Numbered from the stretch's first letter, positions 33,000 through 41,204 are shown. The stretch is 56,114 nucleotides of DNA from JBBIIC01 sp037446725 (GCA_037446725.1 JBBIIC010000013.1:1-56114); one strand, 5' to 3'. Numbers and translations: made by a program. Notes: generated from the sequence alone by a model not told the origin.

Positions 33000-33304
33000 C
33001 TCGTGCCCTTGCGGATGTCACGCAGCGGAGCACTGTCGTCCGTCTCGCGGATCTCGCGCAGGATCTCGAGGCTGGGGCGATCGTCCCGTATCTCGCGGCC
33101 GACGTGAAACGTCCGCATCCCTTCGAGCGCCTCGAGCATCCGAGCGCGCCGCACCTCGTCGGCCCGCTGCTCCAGCGTCTTGCCGAGGTAGGCGGCGAGC
33201 GACTCCTGGACGAGCTCGCTGCGCGATACGCCTGCCTCGGCGGCTTCGCCGTCGAGGCGGACAAGCAGCTCGTCGGGGAGCGAGATGGTGACCTTCGCGG
33301 TCAT
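32996..33304 (-). CDS. Ribbon-helix-helix antitoxin (VapB-like)
   Basis: I chose ATG 33304 (MTAKVTISLPDELLVRLDG), preceded by GGAGG at 8 bases; the frame is open to 33370 but has no better start. The 102-residue protein begins with an RHH/CopG DNA-binding fold (KVTISLPDELLVRLD, AGVSRSELVQESLAAYL). A charged tail (REIRETDDSAPLRD) probably wraps the VapC toxin. It is the first gene of the pair. An imperfect repeat GGTATGACTGAGG/ATACCATCGGTG region upstream may be its operator. Confidence 0.85.
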   Translation of the reverse strand: MTAKVTISLPDELLVRLDGEAAEAGVSRSELVQESLAAYLGKTLEQRADEVRRARMLEALEGMRTFHVGREIRDDRPSLEILREIRETDDSAPLRDIRKGTR

Positions 33305-33386
33305 GGGCGTCGCCTCCTCAGTCATACCAGCGTTCACACCGATGGTATGACTCCCAGGAGATGCGGTCAAGGGCGGGAGGCGCGGT

Positions 33387-33650
33387 TCATGCGCCTCGGT
33401 AGACGTCGCGGCGGTGCCCGATCTTCACGACCCACACGGTGACGACGCGGTCTTCGATCTCGTAGACGATCCGGTAGTCACCTTGCCTGACGCGGTAGCG
33501 CTCGCGGGTGCTGAGCTTCTCGGCACCGGGAGGACGCGGATCGTCGGCGAGCGCTGCGACGCGCTCCATGATGCGCCCGACCTGCTCGGCAGGTATCCGC
33601 CTCAGGTCCTTGAGGACTCCGGCGCGGAACCTGACCTCATAGCTTCCCAT
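33387..33650 (-). CDS. RelE/ParE-family toxin
   Basis: An 87-residue RelE/ParE-fold toxin: YEVRFRAGVLKDLRRIP at the start, RYRVRQGDYRIVYEIEDRVVTVWVVKIGHRRDVYR at the end, with the Arg-rich core typical of RelE mRNA interferases. It overlaps its antitoxin gene by 14 bases, so translation is coupled. It would cleave ribosome-bound mRNA when its antitoxin is degraded. Confidence 0.9.
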   Translation of the reverse strand: MGSYEVRFRAGVLKDLRRIPAEQVGRIMERVAALADDPRPPGAEKLSTRERYRVRQGDYRIVYEIEDRVVTVWVVKIGHRRDVYRGA

Positions 33651-33870
33651 CGGCCTTCAGCCACTTGACCATGTCTTCATACGCGACGAACGGCTCGCCT
33701 GCACGCTCTTCGAACGCGGCGAGGTCCTCGGCATCCTCGCGCAGCATCTCGCGCACGGCGTCGTTGACGAGGTCGGACACGGAGCGGTCCTGGACAGCGG
33801 ACTTCATCTTCAGCACCCGGTGCAGCTCGGCGTCGAGGTAGATCGTGGCGCGCTTCGAATCGGCTCCCAT
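33637..33870 (-). CDS. RelB/RHH-type antitoxin
   Basis: I chose ATG 33870 (MGADSKRATIYLDAELH), preceded by GGAGG at 8 bases; a longer frame to 33903 would run into the promoter. The 77-residue protein has an N-terminal ribbon-helix-helix (ATIYLDAELHRVLKMKS, RSVSDLVNDAVREML) and an acidic C-terminal tail for toxin binding. It is the first gene of the relBE-like pair and is probably autorepressed through the octamer-spaced repeats just upstream. Confidence 0.85.
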   Translation of the reverse strand: MGADSKRATIYLDAELHRVLKMKSAVQDRSVSDLVNDAVREMLREDAEDLAAFEERAGEPFVAYEDMVKWLKADGKL

Positions 33871-33889
33871 GGCGCTCACCTCCGAGTCG

Positions 33890-33932
33890 AGCCTAGCACT
33901 CAAACGTCATAACGTCAAAGCGTCAAGACGTC
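33890..33932 (-). promoter_or_regulatory. Promoter and iterated operator of the relBE-like module
   Basis: On the minus strand TTGACG (33918-33913), a 17-base spacer, and TAGGCT (33895-33890) form a promoter 20 bases before the antitoxin ATG. CGTC(A) on the plus strand recurs at 33905, 33913, 33921 and 33929 with an exact 8-base period, covering the -35 region. Regularly spaced short repeats are typical binding sites of RHH antitoxins. The repeats extend into the last codons of the neighbouring membrane-protein gene. Confidence 0.7.
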
Positions 33933-34258
33933 TCGCCCGTCGCGTTGCTGCTGTCCGCAGACGGCCTCGGATAGACGACCGTGAGCAGGTAGGCCGGGAT
34001 CATCACGAGCGCCAGCGGAATCGACGCGACGGCGATGAGCTGGAAGACGGCGACGCCGGGCGCGATGAAGCCGCCCGCGAGCCCGAGCAGTAACACGACC
34101 GGCAGGGCAACCCAGACGACGCGCCGCCGACGGGGAATCGATCCGGCGGGGCGCCGAGCGGCGTCGATCGCGATGGCGGCGCACGCGAGCGGCACCGCGA
34201 ACCGCACGAAGTACCCGAGCACGACCGCCCACGGCGTCAGCGACGCATCGGCGTGCAC
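33923..34258 (-). CDS. Hypothetical membrane protein downstream of purQ
   Basis: A 111-residue protein starting at GTG 34258, whose start overlaps the purQ stop (TAGTG). Three hydrophobic segments (about residues 10-30, 47-65 and 70-93) are separated by a basic stretch with PRRRRVVW. No family is recognised. It is the last gene of the purC-purS-purQ operon, and its stop lies within the operator of the next toxin-antitoxin module. Confidence 0.6.
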   Translation of the reverse strand: MHADASLTPWAVVLGYFVRFAVPLACAAIAIDAARRPAGSIPRRRRVVWVALPVVLLLGLAGGFIAPGVAVFQLIAVASIPLALVMIPAYLLTVVYPRPSADSSNATGETS

Positions 34259-34956
34259 TATCCGCCCACTCCCGCCAGTCGCTCGACGATGGCGGTGAAG
34301 AACGGGCGGCCATCGGTGGTGCCGACAAGCGGGTCGACCGCGCGCTCGGGATGGGGCATCAGCCCGAAGACGTTGCCGCGCTCGTTGCAGATGCCGGCGA
34401 TGCCGTCGACAGCGCCGTTCGGAGCCGAGCCCCCGGGCCGGAGCGAGCCGTCCGGCTCGCAGTAGCGCAGGACAACCTGACCATTGGCGTTCAGGCGGTG
34501 CAGGGTCGCCTCGTCACAGTAGTAGTTGCCTTCGTTGTGGTTCACCGGGATGACGACGACCGTGCCCTCGGGCAGGTCGAGCCAGTCACACACCGAGCGC
34601 TCGACGCGAAGCGGCTGGGCGTGGCAGATGAACTTCAGGCCGGCGTTGCGCAGCAGAGCGCCGGGCAGCAGGTGCGCCTCGGCGAGAATCTGGAAGCCGT
34701 TGCAGATGCCCATGACCGGCCCGCCGCGCTCGGCGAAGCGCACGACCTCGTTCATCACCGGACTGAAGCGAGCCACCGCACCGCAGCGGATGTAGTCGCC
34801 GTAGGAGAAGCCGCCGGGCAGCACGACCGCGTCGTAGCCGGCAAGGTCGGTGTCGCCGTGCCAGACGTAGCCCACATCGATGCCGAGCGCGCGTGCCGCA
34901 TGGCCGACATCCTGTTCGCAGTTCGAGCCGGGAAAGATCACCACGCCGAGGCGCAT
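34258..34956 (-). CDS. purQ: Phosphoribosylformylglycinamidine synthase glutaminase subunit PurQ
   Basis: A 232-residue class I glutamine amidotransferase that supplies ammonia to PurL. It shows RLGVVIFPGSNCEQD at the start, the nucleophile Cys in VMGICNGFQIL near residue 89, and the His/Glu pair in LMPHPERAVDP near the end. It starts 3 bases after purS and overlaps the following membrane-protein gene. Confidence 0.97.
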   Translation of the reverse strand: MRLGVVIFPGSNCEQDVGHAARALGIDVGYVWHGDTDLAGYDAVVLPGGFSYGDYIRCGAVARFSPVMNEVVRFAERGGPVMGICNGFQILAEAHLLPGALLRNAGLKFICHAQPLRVERSVCDWLDLPEGTVVVIPVNHNEGNYYCDEATLHRLNANGQVVLRYCEPDGSLRPGGSAPNGAVDGIAGICNERGNVFGLMPHPERAVDPLVGTTDGRPFFTAIVERLAGVGG

Positions 34957-34959
34957 CGG

Positions 34960-35196
34960 TCAGGCCTCCCCCTCGACGACGATCCGGTAGTCCTCGATGA
35001 CCGGGTTGGCAAGCAGGCGGTCGCACATCTCGCGAACGGTCGCGAGGTCGGCATCGGCCTCAATCCGAATGTACTTGCCGATCTTGACGCTGCGCACGCC
35101 CTCGTAGCCGAGGTTGGCAAGCGCTCGTTCGGCTGTTGCCCCGGGCGGGTCGAAGATGCCCTGCTTGTAAGTGACATAGACCTCGTAGCGTGCCAT
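34960..35196 (-). CDS. purS: Phosphoribosylformylglycinamidine synthase subunit PurS
   Basis: A 78-residue PurS that bridges PurQ and PurL in the FGAM synthase complex. It shows YEVYVTYKQGIFDPPGATAE near the start, followed by LGYEGVRSVKIGKYIRIE and a C-terminal NPVIEDYRIV. It lies between the small membrane-protein gene (13 bases) and purQ (3 bases) in one operon. Confidence 0.95.
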   Translation of the reverse strand: MARYEVYVTYKQGIFDPPGATAERALANLGYEGVRSVKIGKYIRIEADADLATVREMCDRLLANPVIEDYRIVVEGEA

Positions 35197-35209
35197 CGCG
35201 CCTACCTTC

Positions 35210-35650
35210 TTACGAGTCGGTCTCAGACGTCTTCCTCCCGGACGACTTCTCGCCCTTCTTGCCGGCGAGCCGCGCCTTCTCGGCCTCGATGGCGGCCTTA
35301 CGGATGCGCCGCAGCTTCGTGAAGTCGATGTAGAACGCCGTGAAGATACATCCGTACGCCAGGGCGAGCGCGTAGTTGCCGATAGTCGTCGCTTGCTGCC
35401 ACCACGCGAACGCCGAGAGGCCCAGGGCCGCGATGAGAAGCCCTCCCCATATCCTGCGCCAGCGCTTGTAGCCGGGGTCGTCGGGGACCGGCGCGAGCAG
35501 CTTGGGGCGCTCCTTCTTCTTCGATGAGGAGGCGGAGGCGGCCGTGTCGCCTGCCGCGCGCTTGGGCTTGGCCGACGCCGAGGAACGCCGGGTCTTCCCG
35601 ACCTCGGCGCCCTTCTGGTAGCGGGGGTTAGCTGGGTTCCTGCGCGCCAT
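35210..35650 (-). CDS. Hypothetical membrane protein between purC and purS
   Basis: A 146-residue protein with a basic, Ser/Ala/Lys-rich N-terminal half, two transmembrane segments (IWGGLLIAALGLSAFAWW and ALALAYGCIFTAFYIDF) and a Lys/Glu-rich C-terminal tail (KAAIEAEKARLAGKKGEK). It starts 4 bases after purC, so it belongs to the purine operon. The charged ends suggest a small membrane scaffold, but the function is unknown. Confidence 0.65.
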   Translation of the reverse strand: MARRNPANPRYQKGAEVGKTRRSSASAKPKRAAGDTAASASSSKKKERPKLLAPVPDDPGYKRWRRIWGGLLIAALGLSAFAWWQQATTIGNYALALAYGCIFTAFYIDFTKLRRIRKAAIEAEKARLAGKKGEKSSGRKTSETDS

Positions 35651-35654
35651 GTGG

Positions 35655-36542
35655 TTACGCGCTCCCTTCGGGCTCGAATCGGCGGCCCGTGATCATCTCA
35701 TAGGCCTGAATGTACTTCGCGCTCGTCGCCTCTGCGATCTCGCGCGGGAGGCGCGGCGGGGGCGAGGCCTTGTCCCACCCGCTGTCCTCGAGCCAGTCGC
35801 GCACGAACTGCTTGTCGAAGGACGGTTGCCCGTGTCCGGGCTCGTAGGCGTCCGCTGGCCAGAAGCGACTCGAGTCGGGGGTAAGCGCCTCGTCGATGAG
35901 CGTGATGCGTCCCCGCACCCGGCCGAACTCGAATTTCGTGTCGGCGATGATGATGCCGCGTTGCGCGGCGTGATCGCGGGCGGTCGAGTAGACGTCGAGC
36001 GAGAGTCGCCTGAGCGTCTCGGCAGCCTCGATACCGACGATCTCGGTCACGTGCTCGAAGCTGATGTTCTTGTCGTGCTCGCCAATCTCGGCCTTGGTCG
36101 ACGGCGTGAAGAGCGGCTCCTTCAGGCGCTCGGACTCGCGCAGGCCGCCCGGAAGGGGGATTCCGCAGACCGTGGCGCTCTTCAGGTACTCCTTCCAGCC
36201 GCTGCCGGCAAGATACCCGCGCACGATGCACTCGACCGGCAAGACGTCGGCCTTGTGCACGATCATGAAGCGCCCGCGCAGTTCGTCGGCGTGAGCGGCG
36301 AACTCGGTCGGCAGGTCGGCCGCGTCGGCCGAGATGAAGTGGTTCTCGACAACTCCGGAGAGCAGCTCGAACCAGTAAAGCGAGAGCTTGGTGAGTACCT
36401 CGCCTTTGTACGGGATCGGGTCGGGCAGGACCACGTCGAACGCGCTGATGCGGTCGGACGCGACGAGCAGGAGGCGGTCACCCAGGTCGTAGAGGTCGCG
36501 GACCTTACCCTGGGCGTCGGGTCGAAGGCCCTGCGGCCGCAT
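35655..36542 (-). CDS. purC: SAICAR synthetase PurC
   Basis: I chose ATG 36542 (MRPQGLRPDAQGKVRDLYD), preceded by GAGGAG at 8 bases; the open frame further upstream has no such site. The 295-residue enzyme joins aspartate to CAIR. Motifs: GKVRDLYDLGDRLLLVASDRISAFD, VRGYLAGSGWKEYL, IIIADTKFEFG and LIDEALTPDSSRFWP. This is the longer PurC form. It is the first gene of the purC-hypothetical-purS-purQ-hypothetical operon. Confidence 0.97.
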   Translation of the reverse strand: MRPQGLRPDAQGKVRDLYDLGDRLLLVASDRISAFDVVLPDPIPYKGEVLTKLSLYWFELLSGVVENHFISADAADLPTEFAAHADELRGRFMIVHKADVLPVECIVRGYLAGSGWKEYLKSATVCGIPLPGGLRESERLKEPLFTPSTKAEIGEHDKNISFEHVTEIVGIEAAETLRRLSLDVYSTARDHAAQRGIIIADTKFEFGRVRGRITLIDEALTPDSSRFWPADAYEPGHGQPSFDKQFVRDWLEDSGWDKASPPPRLPREIAEATSAKYIQAYEMITGRRFEPEGSA

Positions 36543-36624
36543 GGCAGTCGCTCCTCTCGGGTCTTTGGGGGACGGATGCCGCGGCCTTTCGGGCAGGCTC
36601 CCGGAGGGCGCGGGGTTTCCGGTC

Positions 36625-36630
36625 ATTGTA
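36625..36630 (-). promoter_or_regulatory. Possible -10 element upstream of purC
   Basis: On the minus strand CCCCTACAATGACC, 83 bases before the purC start. It shares CTACAATG with purL and CTA-AATGACC with purM. Confidence 0.4.
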
Positions 36631-36694
36631 GGGGAAAGCCGGGTGGGGGTGTAGGGCCGCGAAGCAGGCGCAAGACGCTCGGGACCGGGGCCGG

Positions 36695-36916
36695 TCAGCC
36701 GATGTTCCAGAGGTTCGCGCGCACGAGCGCGAGCAGCCCGTGGATGCCGGCGATGGCTGTCACGAAGTAGGCGACCCAGCGGTGGACCTTCAGGTGCGTG
36801 CGGCCCTCGAACTTGATGACGCGCTTGCCGAGGAGAAGCTGGAAGACGAGGCCGGAGAAGGCGAGGACGCCCAGGACCGTGAGCAGCGTCACCGACGGGG
36901 TGTATCCGAAGATCAT
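36695..36916 (-). CDS. Small two-helix membrane protein, cytochrome b-like
   Basis: A 73-residue protein with two transmembrane helices (TLLTVLGVLAFSGLVFQLLLG and HRWVAYFVTAIAGIHGLLALV). Three His frame the second helix (HLKVH and IHG), which recalls the bis-His heme ligands of small cytochrome b-type or ferric-reductase-like membrane proteins. There is no partner gene. The heme idea is inference. It is monocistronic, with a short gap to the antiporter gene. Confidence 0.6.
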   Translation of the reverse strand: MIFGYTPSVTLLTVLGVLAFSGLVFQLLLGKRVIKFEGRTHLKVHRWVAYFVTAIAGIHGLLALVRANLWNIG

Positions 36917-37029
36917 GGGGCCCTCCTTGCGTATCCACTCATGATATCTCCGACGATACCAGACGCCTCAGGGCGCCGGGCGGGCCGCTCGGCGACCCGC
37001 CCGGCGCAGGCGACGCGACCCTCCCTGCA

Positions 37030-37983
37030 TCACGACCCGAGGTAGAGGAGCGCCACGTACGCGACGTACGAGCCCAACAACAGACCACCCGCCGCCCGCC
37101 CGATCCTGCCGCGCCACAACAGCAGCGGAACGAGCAGTACCGATACGACGAGCATCACCCACACATCGAACGTGGCTATGGCCTCGCTGATGGGCAGCGG
37201 CGTGACGAGGGCCGTGACGCCGACGATGGCCAGAACGTTGGCCAGGTTGCTGCCCACGACGTTGCCGACCGCGACGTCCGAGTGTCCGCGCGCCGCGGCC
37301 GTGACCGAGGTCGCGAGCTCGGGCAGGGAGGTCCCGACGGCGACCAGCGTGAGTCCGATGACCGCCTCCGGGACCCCGAAGCTCCGCGCGATCTCGGTCG
37401 CCCCGTTGACTAACAGGCGAGAACCGACGATGAGTGCGGCCAGGCCAACTCCGAGCTCCACGAGCCCCAGCCAGACCTTCTTCGTGACCCGGGTGAACTC
37501 CTCGGCCTCGCGCGCGTGCAGCTCGGCCGCGGGCGCGTCCCGATAGAGCTCCGTGTAGTAGGAGTACCAGACGTAGCCGATGAGCGAACCGAGCATCAGC
37601 GCGCCCTGCCAGCGTTCGACGATCCCGGTCGCGGCAAGCCCGGTGAGCAGCGCCGCCGCCGCCAGCATCACCAGCGTGTCACGTCGGAGCGATGTGGCTT
37701 TGACGACGATCGGCGAGATGAGCGCAGAGAGGCCGAGGATGAGCAGGATGTTGGCGATGTTGCTGCCCACGACGTTGCCGACCGAGATGTCGACCTGGCC
37801 CCGCAGTGCGGCTTCGAGACTCACGAGGAGCTCGGGCGCCGAAGTGCACAGTGCAACGACGGTCATGCCGATGAGCAGGGGCGAGATACCCGCACGGCGC
37901 GAGATGGTGATCGCACCGCGGACGAGCCACTCGCCACCGGCGAACAGCAGCACGAACCCGCCGAGCGCGTACAGATACATCAT
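37030..37983 (-). CDS. CaCA-family Na+(K+)/Ca2+ antiporter-like membrane protein (YrbG type)
   Basis: I chose ATG 37983 (MMYLYALGGFVLLFAGGEWL), 317 residues; a GTG at 38004 is an alternative start. About ten transmembrane helices are arranged in two inverted halves. Each half carries the alpha-repeat motif: GNVVGSNIANILLILG near residue 70 and GNVVGSNLANVLAIVG near residue 235, each preceded by SAPELLVS or SLPELATS. These repeats bind the cations exchanged. The family is clear; the physiological ion is not. Confidence 0.93.
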   Translation of the reverse strand: MMYLYALGGFVLLFAGGEWLVRGAITISRRAGISPLLIGMTVVALCTSAPELLVSLEAALRGQVDISVGNVVGSNIANILLILGLSALISPIVVKATSLRRDTLVMLAAAALLTGLAATGIVERWQGALMLGSLIGYVWYSYYTELYRDAPAAELHAREAEEFTRVTKKVWLGLVELGVGLAALIVGSRLLVNGATEIARSFGVPEAVIGLTLVAVGTSLPELATSVTAAARGHSDVAVGNVVGSNLANVLAIVGVTALVTPLPISEAIATFDVWVMLVVSVLLVPLLLWRGRIGRAAGGLLLGSYVAYVALLYLGS

Positions 37984-38049
37984 GAAGCGCGTTGGCCCTT
38001 CCACAGACGACCGACCGGCGCACCAGTGTAGCGCATCGGTGTGGCTTTC

Positions 38050-39474
38050 TCAGCCCGCACGCGGTATGCGCAGCGAGAACACCGAACCGCCCTCGGGCCG
38101 GGGCTTGGCCGCCACGGTCCCGCCATGCCGCTCGACGATCTCCTTGACGATGGCAAGCCCGATGCCCAGTCCGCCGCTCGAGGTGTCACGAGCATAGTCC
38201 GCACGCCAGAACCGTGAGAAGACGCGTTCGGCGTCCTCCTCGGGAATACCGACGCCGGTGTCGGACACCGAGATGACGGCACGGTCGTCCTCAGCCCGCA
38301 GACTGACCTCGATCCGCCCGCCCTCAGGCGTGTAGCGCGCCGCATTGGAGAGCAGATTGCCCACCGCCTGAGTGAGCCGGTCCGCGTCGCCGTCGATGAG
38401 GACGCCGTCGGCGAGGTCCTCCACAAGTTCGAGCTCGCACGACTCGATGAGGATGCGGTGCGCGTCGAGTGCCGCGCGAACCGGCTTGTCGGCCGCGAGC
38501 GGCTCCAGGCGCATCGGAGTCGTTCCGCGCTCGAGCCGCGTGAGCTCGAGGATGCCGTCCGCGAGCCGGGCCAGACGCACGGTCTCGTCGCGCACGACCG
38601 CCAGCCGCTCGTCGTCGGCCGGCAGGACGCCGTCCTGCATCGCCTCGACGGTCGCCTGGATCGCCTGCAGCGGCGTGCGGAGCTCGTGCGCGACGTCCGC
38701 CGTCAGACGCCGTTCGAGCTCGCGGTCGGCCTCGATGGCGTCGGCCATCTCGTCGAAGGTCGTGCCGAGCAGCCCGATCGCGTCGTCACCACGCACGCCG
38801 GTTCGGGCGTCCCGGTCACCTCCACGCAGCGCCTCGGCGGTCTCCGTGATGCGATCGATGGGGCGCACGAGACCCGAGGCGAAGATGAGCCCTGCGAGAG
38901 ACGCGAAAGCGACCGCGACCGCGGCCGCGATGGCAAGGCCGATGAAGCTCGAGCGACGGAACGCGATATCGTTCTCGGTCAGAAGTCCCTGGGGTGAGAG
39001 CGGCCAGACCCTGACGATGCCGACAACTTCGCCCTCGACGACAACAGGAGAACTCACTACCGGGTCCGTGGGTTCGCTGACCCCGCTCGGGAGGCGTCCG
39101 ACCATGCCCTGGAGGAAGCCGCCCATGATCGAGTCGTCGTAGATGACGTCGCCTTGTTCGTCGATAACCTGGAGCCCCAGGCCGCTCATGATGCCGAACC
39201 GTGGCATCTGCGAGAACGCCTCAAGCGTCCAGCCGCCGGCATCCGCATACGTGCGAGCGAGCAGCCGCGCCGCACCCGTGGCCGTGTTCTGGAGGTTCTC
39301 GGTGACGTAAGCGTCGAACTGGGCAGCCCACACGATCGACAGGATGAGGGCGGCAAGCGCGGCCGTAAGCAGCGCGACCCCTGCGAAGGCAAAGGCGACC
39401 CGCCGGGTGAGACGACCTCGCGCGAGCCCGAACCTCGTCATGAGGCGGCTCGTGCTGGCGGCGGGTCCGACCAC
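38050..39474 (-). CDS. Sensor histidine kinase with HAMP domain
   Basis: A 474-residue membrane kinase. It has two transmembrane helices (about residues 26-50 and 177-200) with an extracytoplasmic sensor segment of about 125 residues between them. A HAMP domain follows (GLVRPIDRITETAEALRGGD), then HisKA with phosphorylated His263 (ADVAHELRTPLQAI). The HATPase_c domain has the N box NLLSNAARYTPEG, DTGVGIP and GLGIGLAI. The start GTG overlaps the stop of the response regulator gene (TAGTG). It forms a two-component pair with that regulator; the stimulus is unknown. Confidence 0.95.
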   Translation of the reverse strand: MVGPAASTSRLMTRFGLARGRLTRRVAFAFAGVALLTAALAALILSIVWAAQFDAYVTENLQNTATGAARLLARTYADAGGWTLEAFSQMPRFGIMSGLGLQVIDEQGDVIYDDSIMGGFLQGMVGRLPSGVSEPTDPVVSSPVVVEGEVVGIVRVWPLSPQGLLTENDIAFRRSSFIGLAIAAAVAVAFASLAGLIFASGLVRPIDRITETAEALRGGDRDARTGVRGDDAIGLLGTTFDEMADAIEADRELERRLTADVAHELRTPLQAIQATVEAMQDGVLPADDERLAVVRDETVRLARLADGILELTRLERGTTPMRLEPLAADKPVRAALDAHRILIESCELELVEDLADGVLIDGDADRLTQAVGNLLSNAARYTPEGGRIEVSLRAEDDRAVISVSDTGVGIPEEDAERVFSRFWRADYARDTSSGGLGIGLAIVKEIVERHGGTVAAKPRPEGGSVFSLRIPRAG

Positions 39475-40184
39475 TAGCCCTCCTCGGCAGGCGGCGCCTC
39501 GAATCGATAGCCGACCCCGTGGACCGTCCAGATATACGTCGGATCGCGCGGGTCGTCCTGGATCTTGGCGCGCAGGTTCTTCACGTGGCTGTCGATCGTA
39601 CGCTCGTAGCCCTCGAAGTCGTATCCGAGGACCTTCTCGACGAGCTCCATGCGCGTGTACACGCGCCCGGGATAGCGTGCGAGGGTGACGAGCAGCTTGA
39701 ACTCGCTCGCCGTCAGATCGATCTCGTCCCCTGCAAGGAACGCCTTATGCCCGGTGACGTCGATGACGAGATTGCCGAAGTCCAGGCGGTCGCGCTGGGG
39801 CTCCTCGTCGGCTCGCGAGCGGCGCAGCAGGGCGCGCACCCGGGCGACGAGCTCGCGGGGAGAGAACGGCTTGACGAGATAGTCATCCGCACCGAGTTCG
39901 AGCCCGGCGATGCGGTCCTCGGTCTCACCTTTCGCGGTAAGCATGATGATGGGGACGTCCGACGTGTCACGGATCGAGCGGCAGACCTCCTCGCCGCTGA
40001 TCCTCGGCAACATGAGGTCGAGCACCACGACATCGAACCGGTGCTTGTCGAACTCGGTAAGCGCGATCTCGCCATCGGCCGCGGGGGTGACCCAGTAGCC
40101 CTCACGCTCGAGATACGCGCCCACCGCGTCGCGAATCGCCTTTTCGTCCTCGACAAGCAGGATGCGGCGCGCGGGAGCAGCCAT
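39474..40184 (-). CDS. OmpR/PhoB-family response regulator
   Basis: I chose ATG 40184 (MAAPARRILLVEDEKAIRD), 5 bases after AGGAGG; the open frame above it is not the gene. The 236-residue protein has a receiver domain with the phospho-acceptor Asp56 (VVVLDLMLP), acidic pair DE near residue 13 and Lys in DDYLVKPF. A PhoB-type winged helix follows (LDFGNLVIDVTGHKAF, GYERTIDSHVKNLRAKI, WTVHGVGYRFEAP). It is the first gene of the two-gene signalling operon. Confidence 0.96.
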   Translation of the reverse strand: MAAPARRILLVEDEKAIRDAVGAYLEREGYWVTPAADGEIALTEFDKHRFDVVVLDLMLPRISGEEVCRSIRDTSDVPIIMLTAKGETEDRIAGLELGADDYLVKPFSPRELVARVRALLRRSRADEEPQRDRLDFGNLVIDVTGHKAFLAGDEIDLTASEFKLLVTLARYPGRVYTRMELVEKVLGYDFEGYERTIDSHVKNLRAKIQDDPRDPTYIWTVHGVGYRFEAPPAEEG

Positions 40185-40324
40185 CGTGTCCTCCTGTACT
40201 GCGTGAACAGGTCCGACAATGCAAAGTCTAGACCCTGGGCGCACGCCTCGCAGCCCTACACGGGAACTCCACATCCGTGCGGCAGTGCGGGGGGCTTGGC
40301 GCGGTTGAGGCGTCGCGGCGGCCG

Positions 40325-41131
40325 CTAGCCGGTGCGGAGCGCGTCGGCGAGCGTCGGCGGCAGACCCGCGGCGATGACGGCGGCAGCGACCGACTCGACG
40401 TCGTAGGGGACACGGCGGACAGCGAGGCCCACCCACGCGTCGGCGGTACCCGCCGGCGCGGCATGCGCGTCATCGGGCACCGCGGCTCTCACCTCGTCCC
40501 CAGGCCCGATGAGGAGCTCCACCCAGCACGCGCGGGAATCGCCGTCCTTCGGCTTGCCGACCGAACCCGAGTTCACGTAGTGCACGACACAGCTGGCGTC
40601 GTCGCCGGGTCGGACCCCAAACGAGCGGTGGTACGGGATGTGAACGTGTCCGCAGCACACGACGTCCGCCCCGGCATCGGTGGCGAGGCGGGCAAGCTGC
40701 GCTTCCCCGCGGTCGGGCATGAGGTACTCGTTGATCCGCCGGGGACTGCCGTGGGTGAGAAGCACGCGCACGCCGGCTTCTTCCAGCCGGATCTCGGTGG
40801 GAAGTGCGGCGAGCCAGGAGGCGTCCGCATCGCCGACCGCCCTCTCGGTGAACGAGTAGCTGGCCGCGCCGTCGGACTTCGCCTGATCGGTCGCGTAGTG
40901 GCAGCCGCAGGCGCCGGAACGGTCCCCGACTCCCTGGTCGTAGTTGCCACGGATGACCGGATGACCGGCTCGGCGGACGCGCTCGATGACCCCGACAGGA
41001 TCCGGGCCGTAGCCTACGAGATCGCCAAGGCAGTAGCGTTCGGCGGGCCCGAACTCCTCGATGTGCCGGAGCACGGCGTCGAGCGCCACCGTGTTGGCGT
41101 GGATGTCCGAGTACAGTGCGATCCGCCTCAT
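40325..41131 (-). CDS. Calcineurin-like metallophosphoesterase
   Basis: A 268-residue phosphoesterase with the metal-binding blocks in order: MRRIALYSDIHAN (DxH), CLGDLVGYGPDP (GD), RGNYDQG (GNxxD type, with Tyr where many have His), LLTHGSPR and CCGHVHIPYHR (GHxH). It is near the family's usual length, with a C-terminal extension of about 45 residues. The substrate cannot be read from the sequence; relatives act on cyclic nucleotides or phosphodiesters. The start is ATG 41131. Confidence 0.92.
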   Translation of the reverse strand: MRRIALYSDIHANTVALDAVLRHIEEFGPAERYCLGDLVGYGPDPVGVIERVRRAGHPVIRGNYDQGVGDRSGACGCHYATDQAKSDGAASYSFTERAVGDADASWLAALPTEIRLEEAGVRVLLTHGSPRRINEYLMPDRGEAQLARLATDAGADVVCCGHVHIPYHRSFGVRPGDDASCVVHYVNSGSVGKPKDGDSRACWVELLIGPGDEVRAAVPDDAHAAPAGTADAWVGLAVRRVPYDVESVAAAVIAAGLPPTLADALRTG

Positions 41132-41148
41132 GGTGAACCTCCGTGCAG

Positions 41149-41204
41149 AACGTGAATCACCCGCCCATCATGCCTGATGACTGGCGGGTGATGCGTGAAA
41201 CGTT
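41149..41204. terminator. Long hairpin between two minus-strand genes
   Basis: A 10-bp perfect stem ATCACCCGCC / GGCGGGTGAT (41156-41165 and 41183-41192) has a nested CATCA/TGATG in the loop. It is flanked by outer arms AACGT/ACGTT (41149-41153 and 41200-41204). It follows the stop of the gene at 41237 on the minus strand, so it may terminate that transcript. There is no U-tract, so a regulatory role cannot be excluded. Confidence 0.45.
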
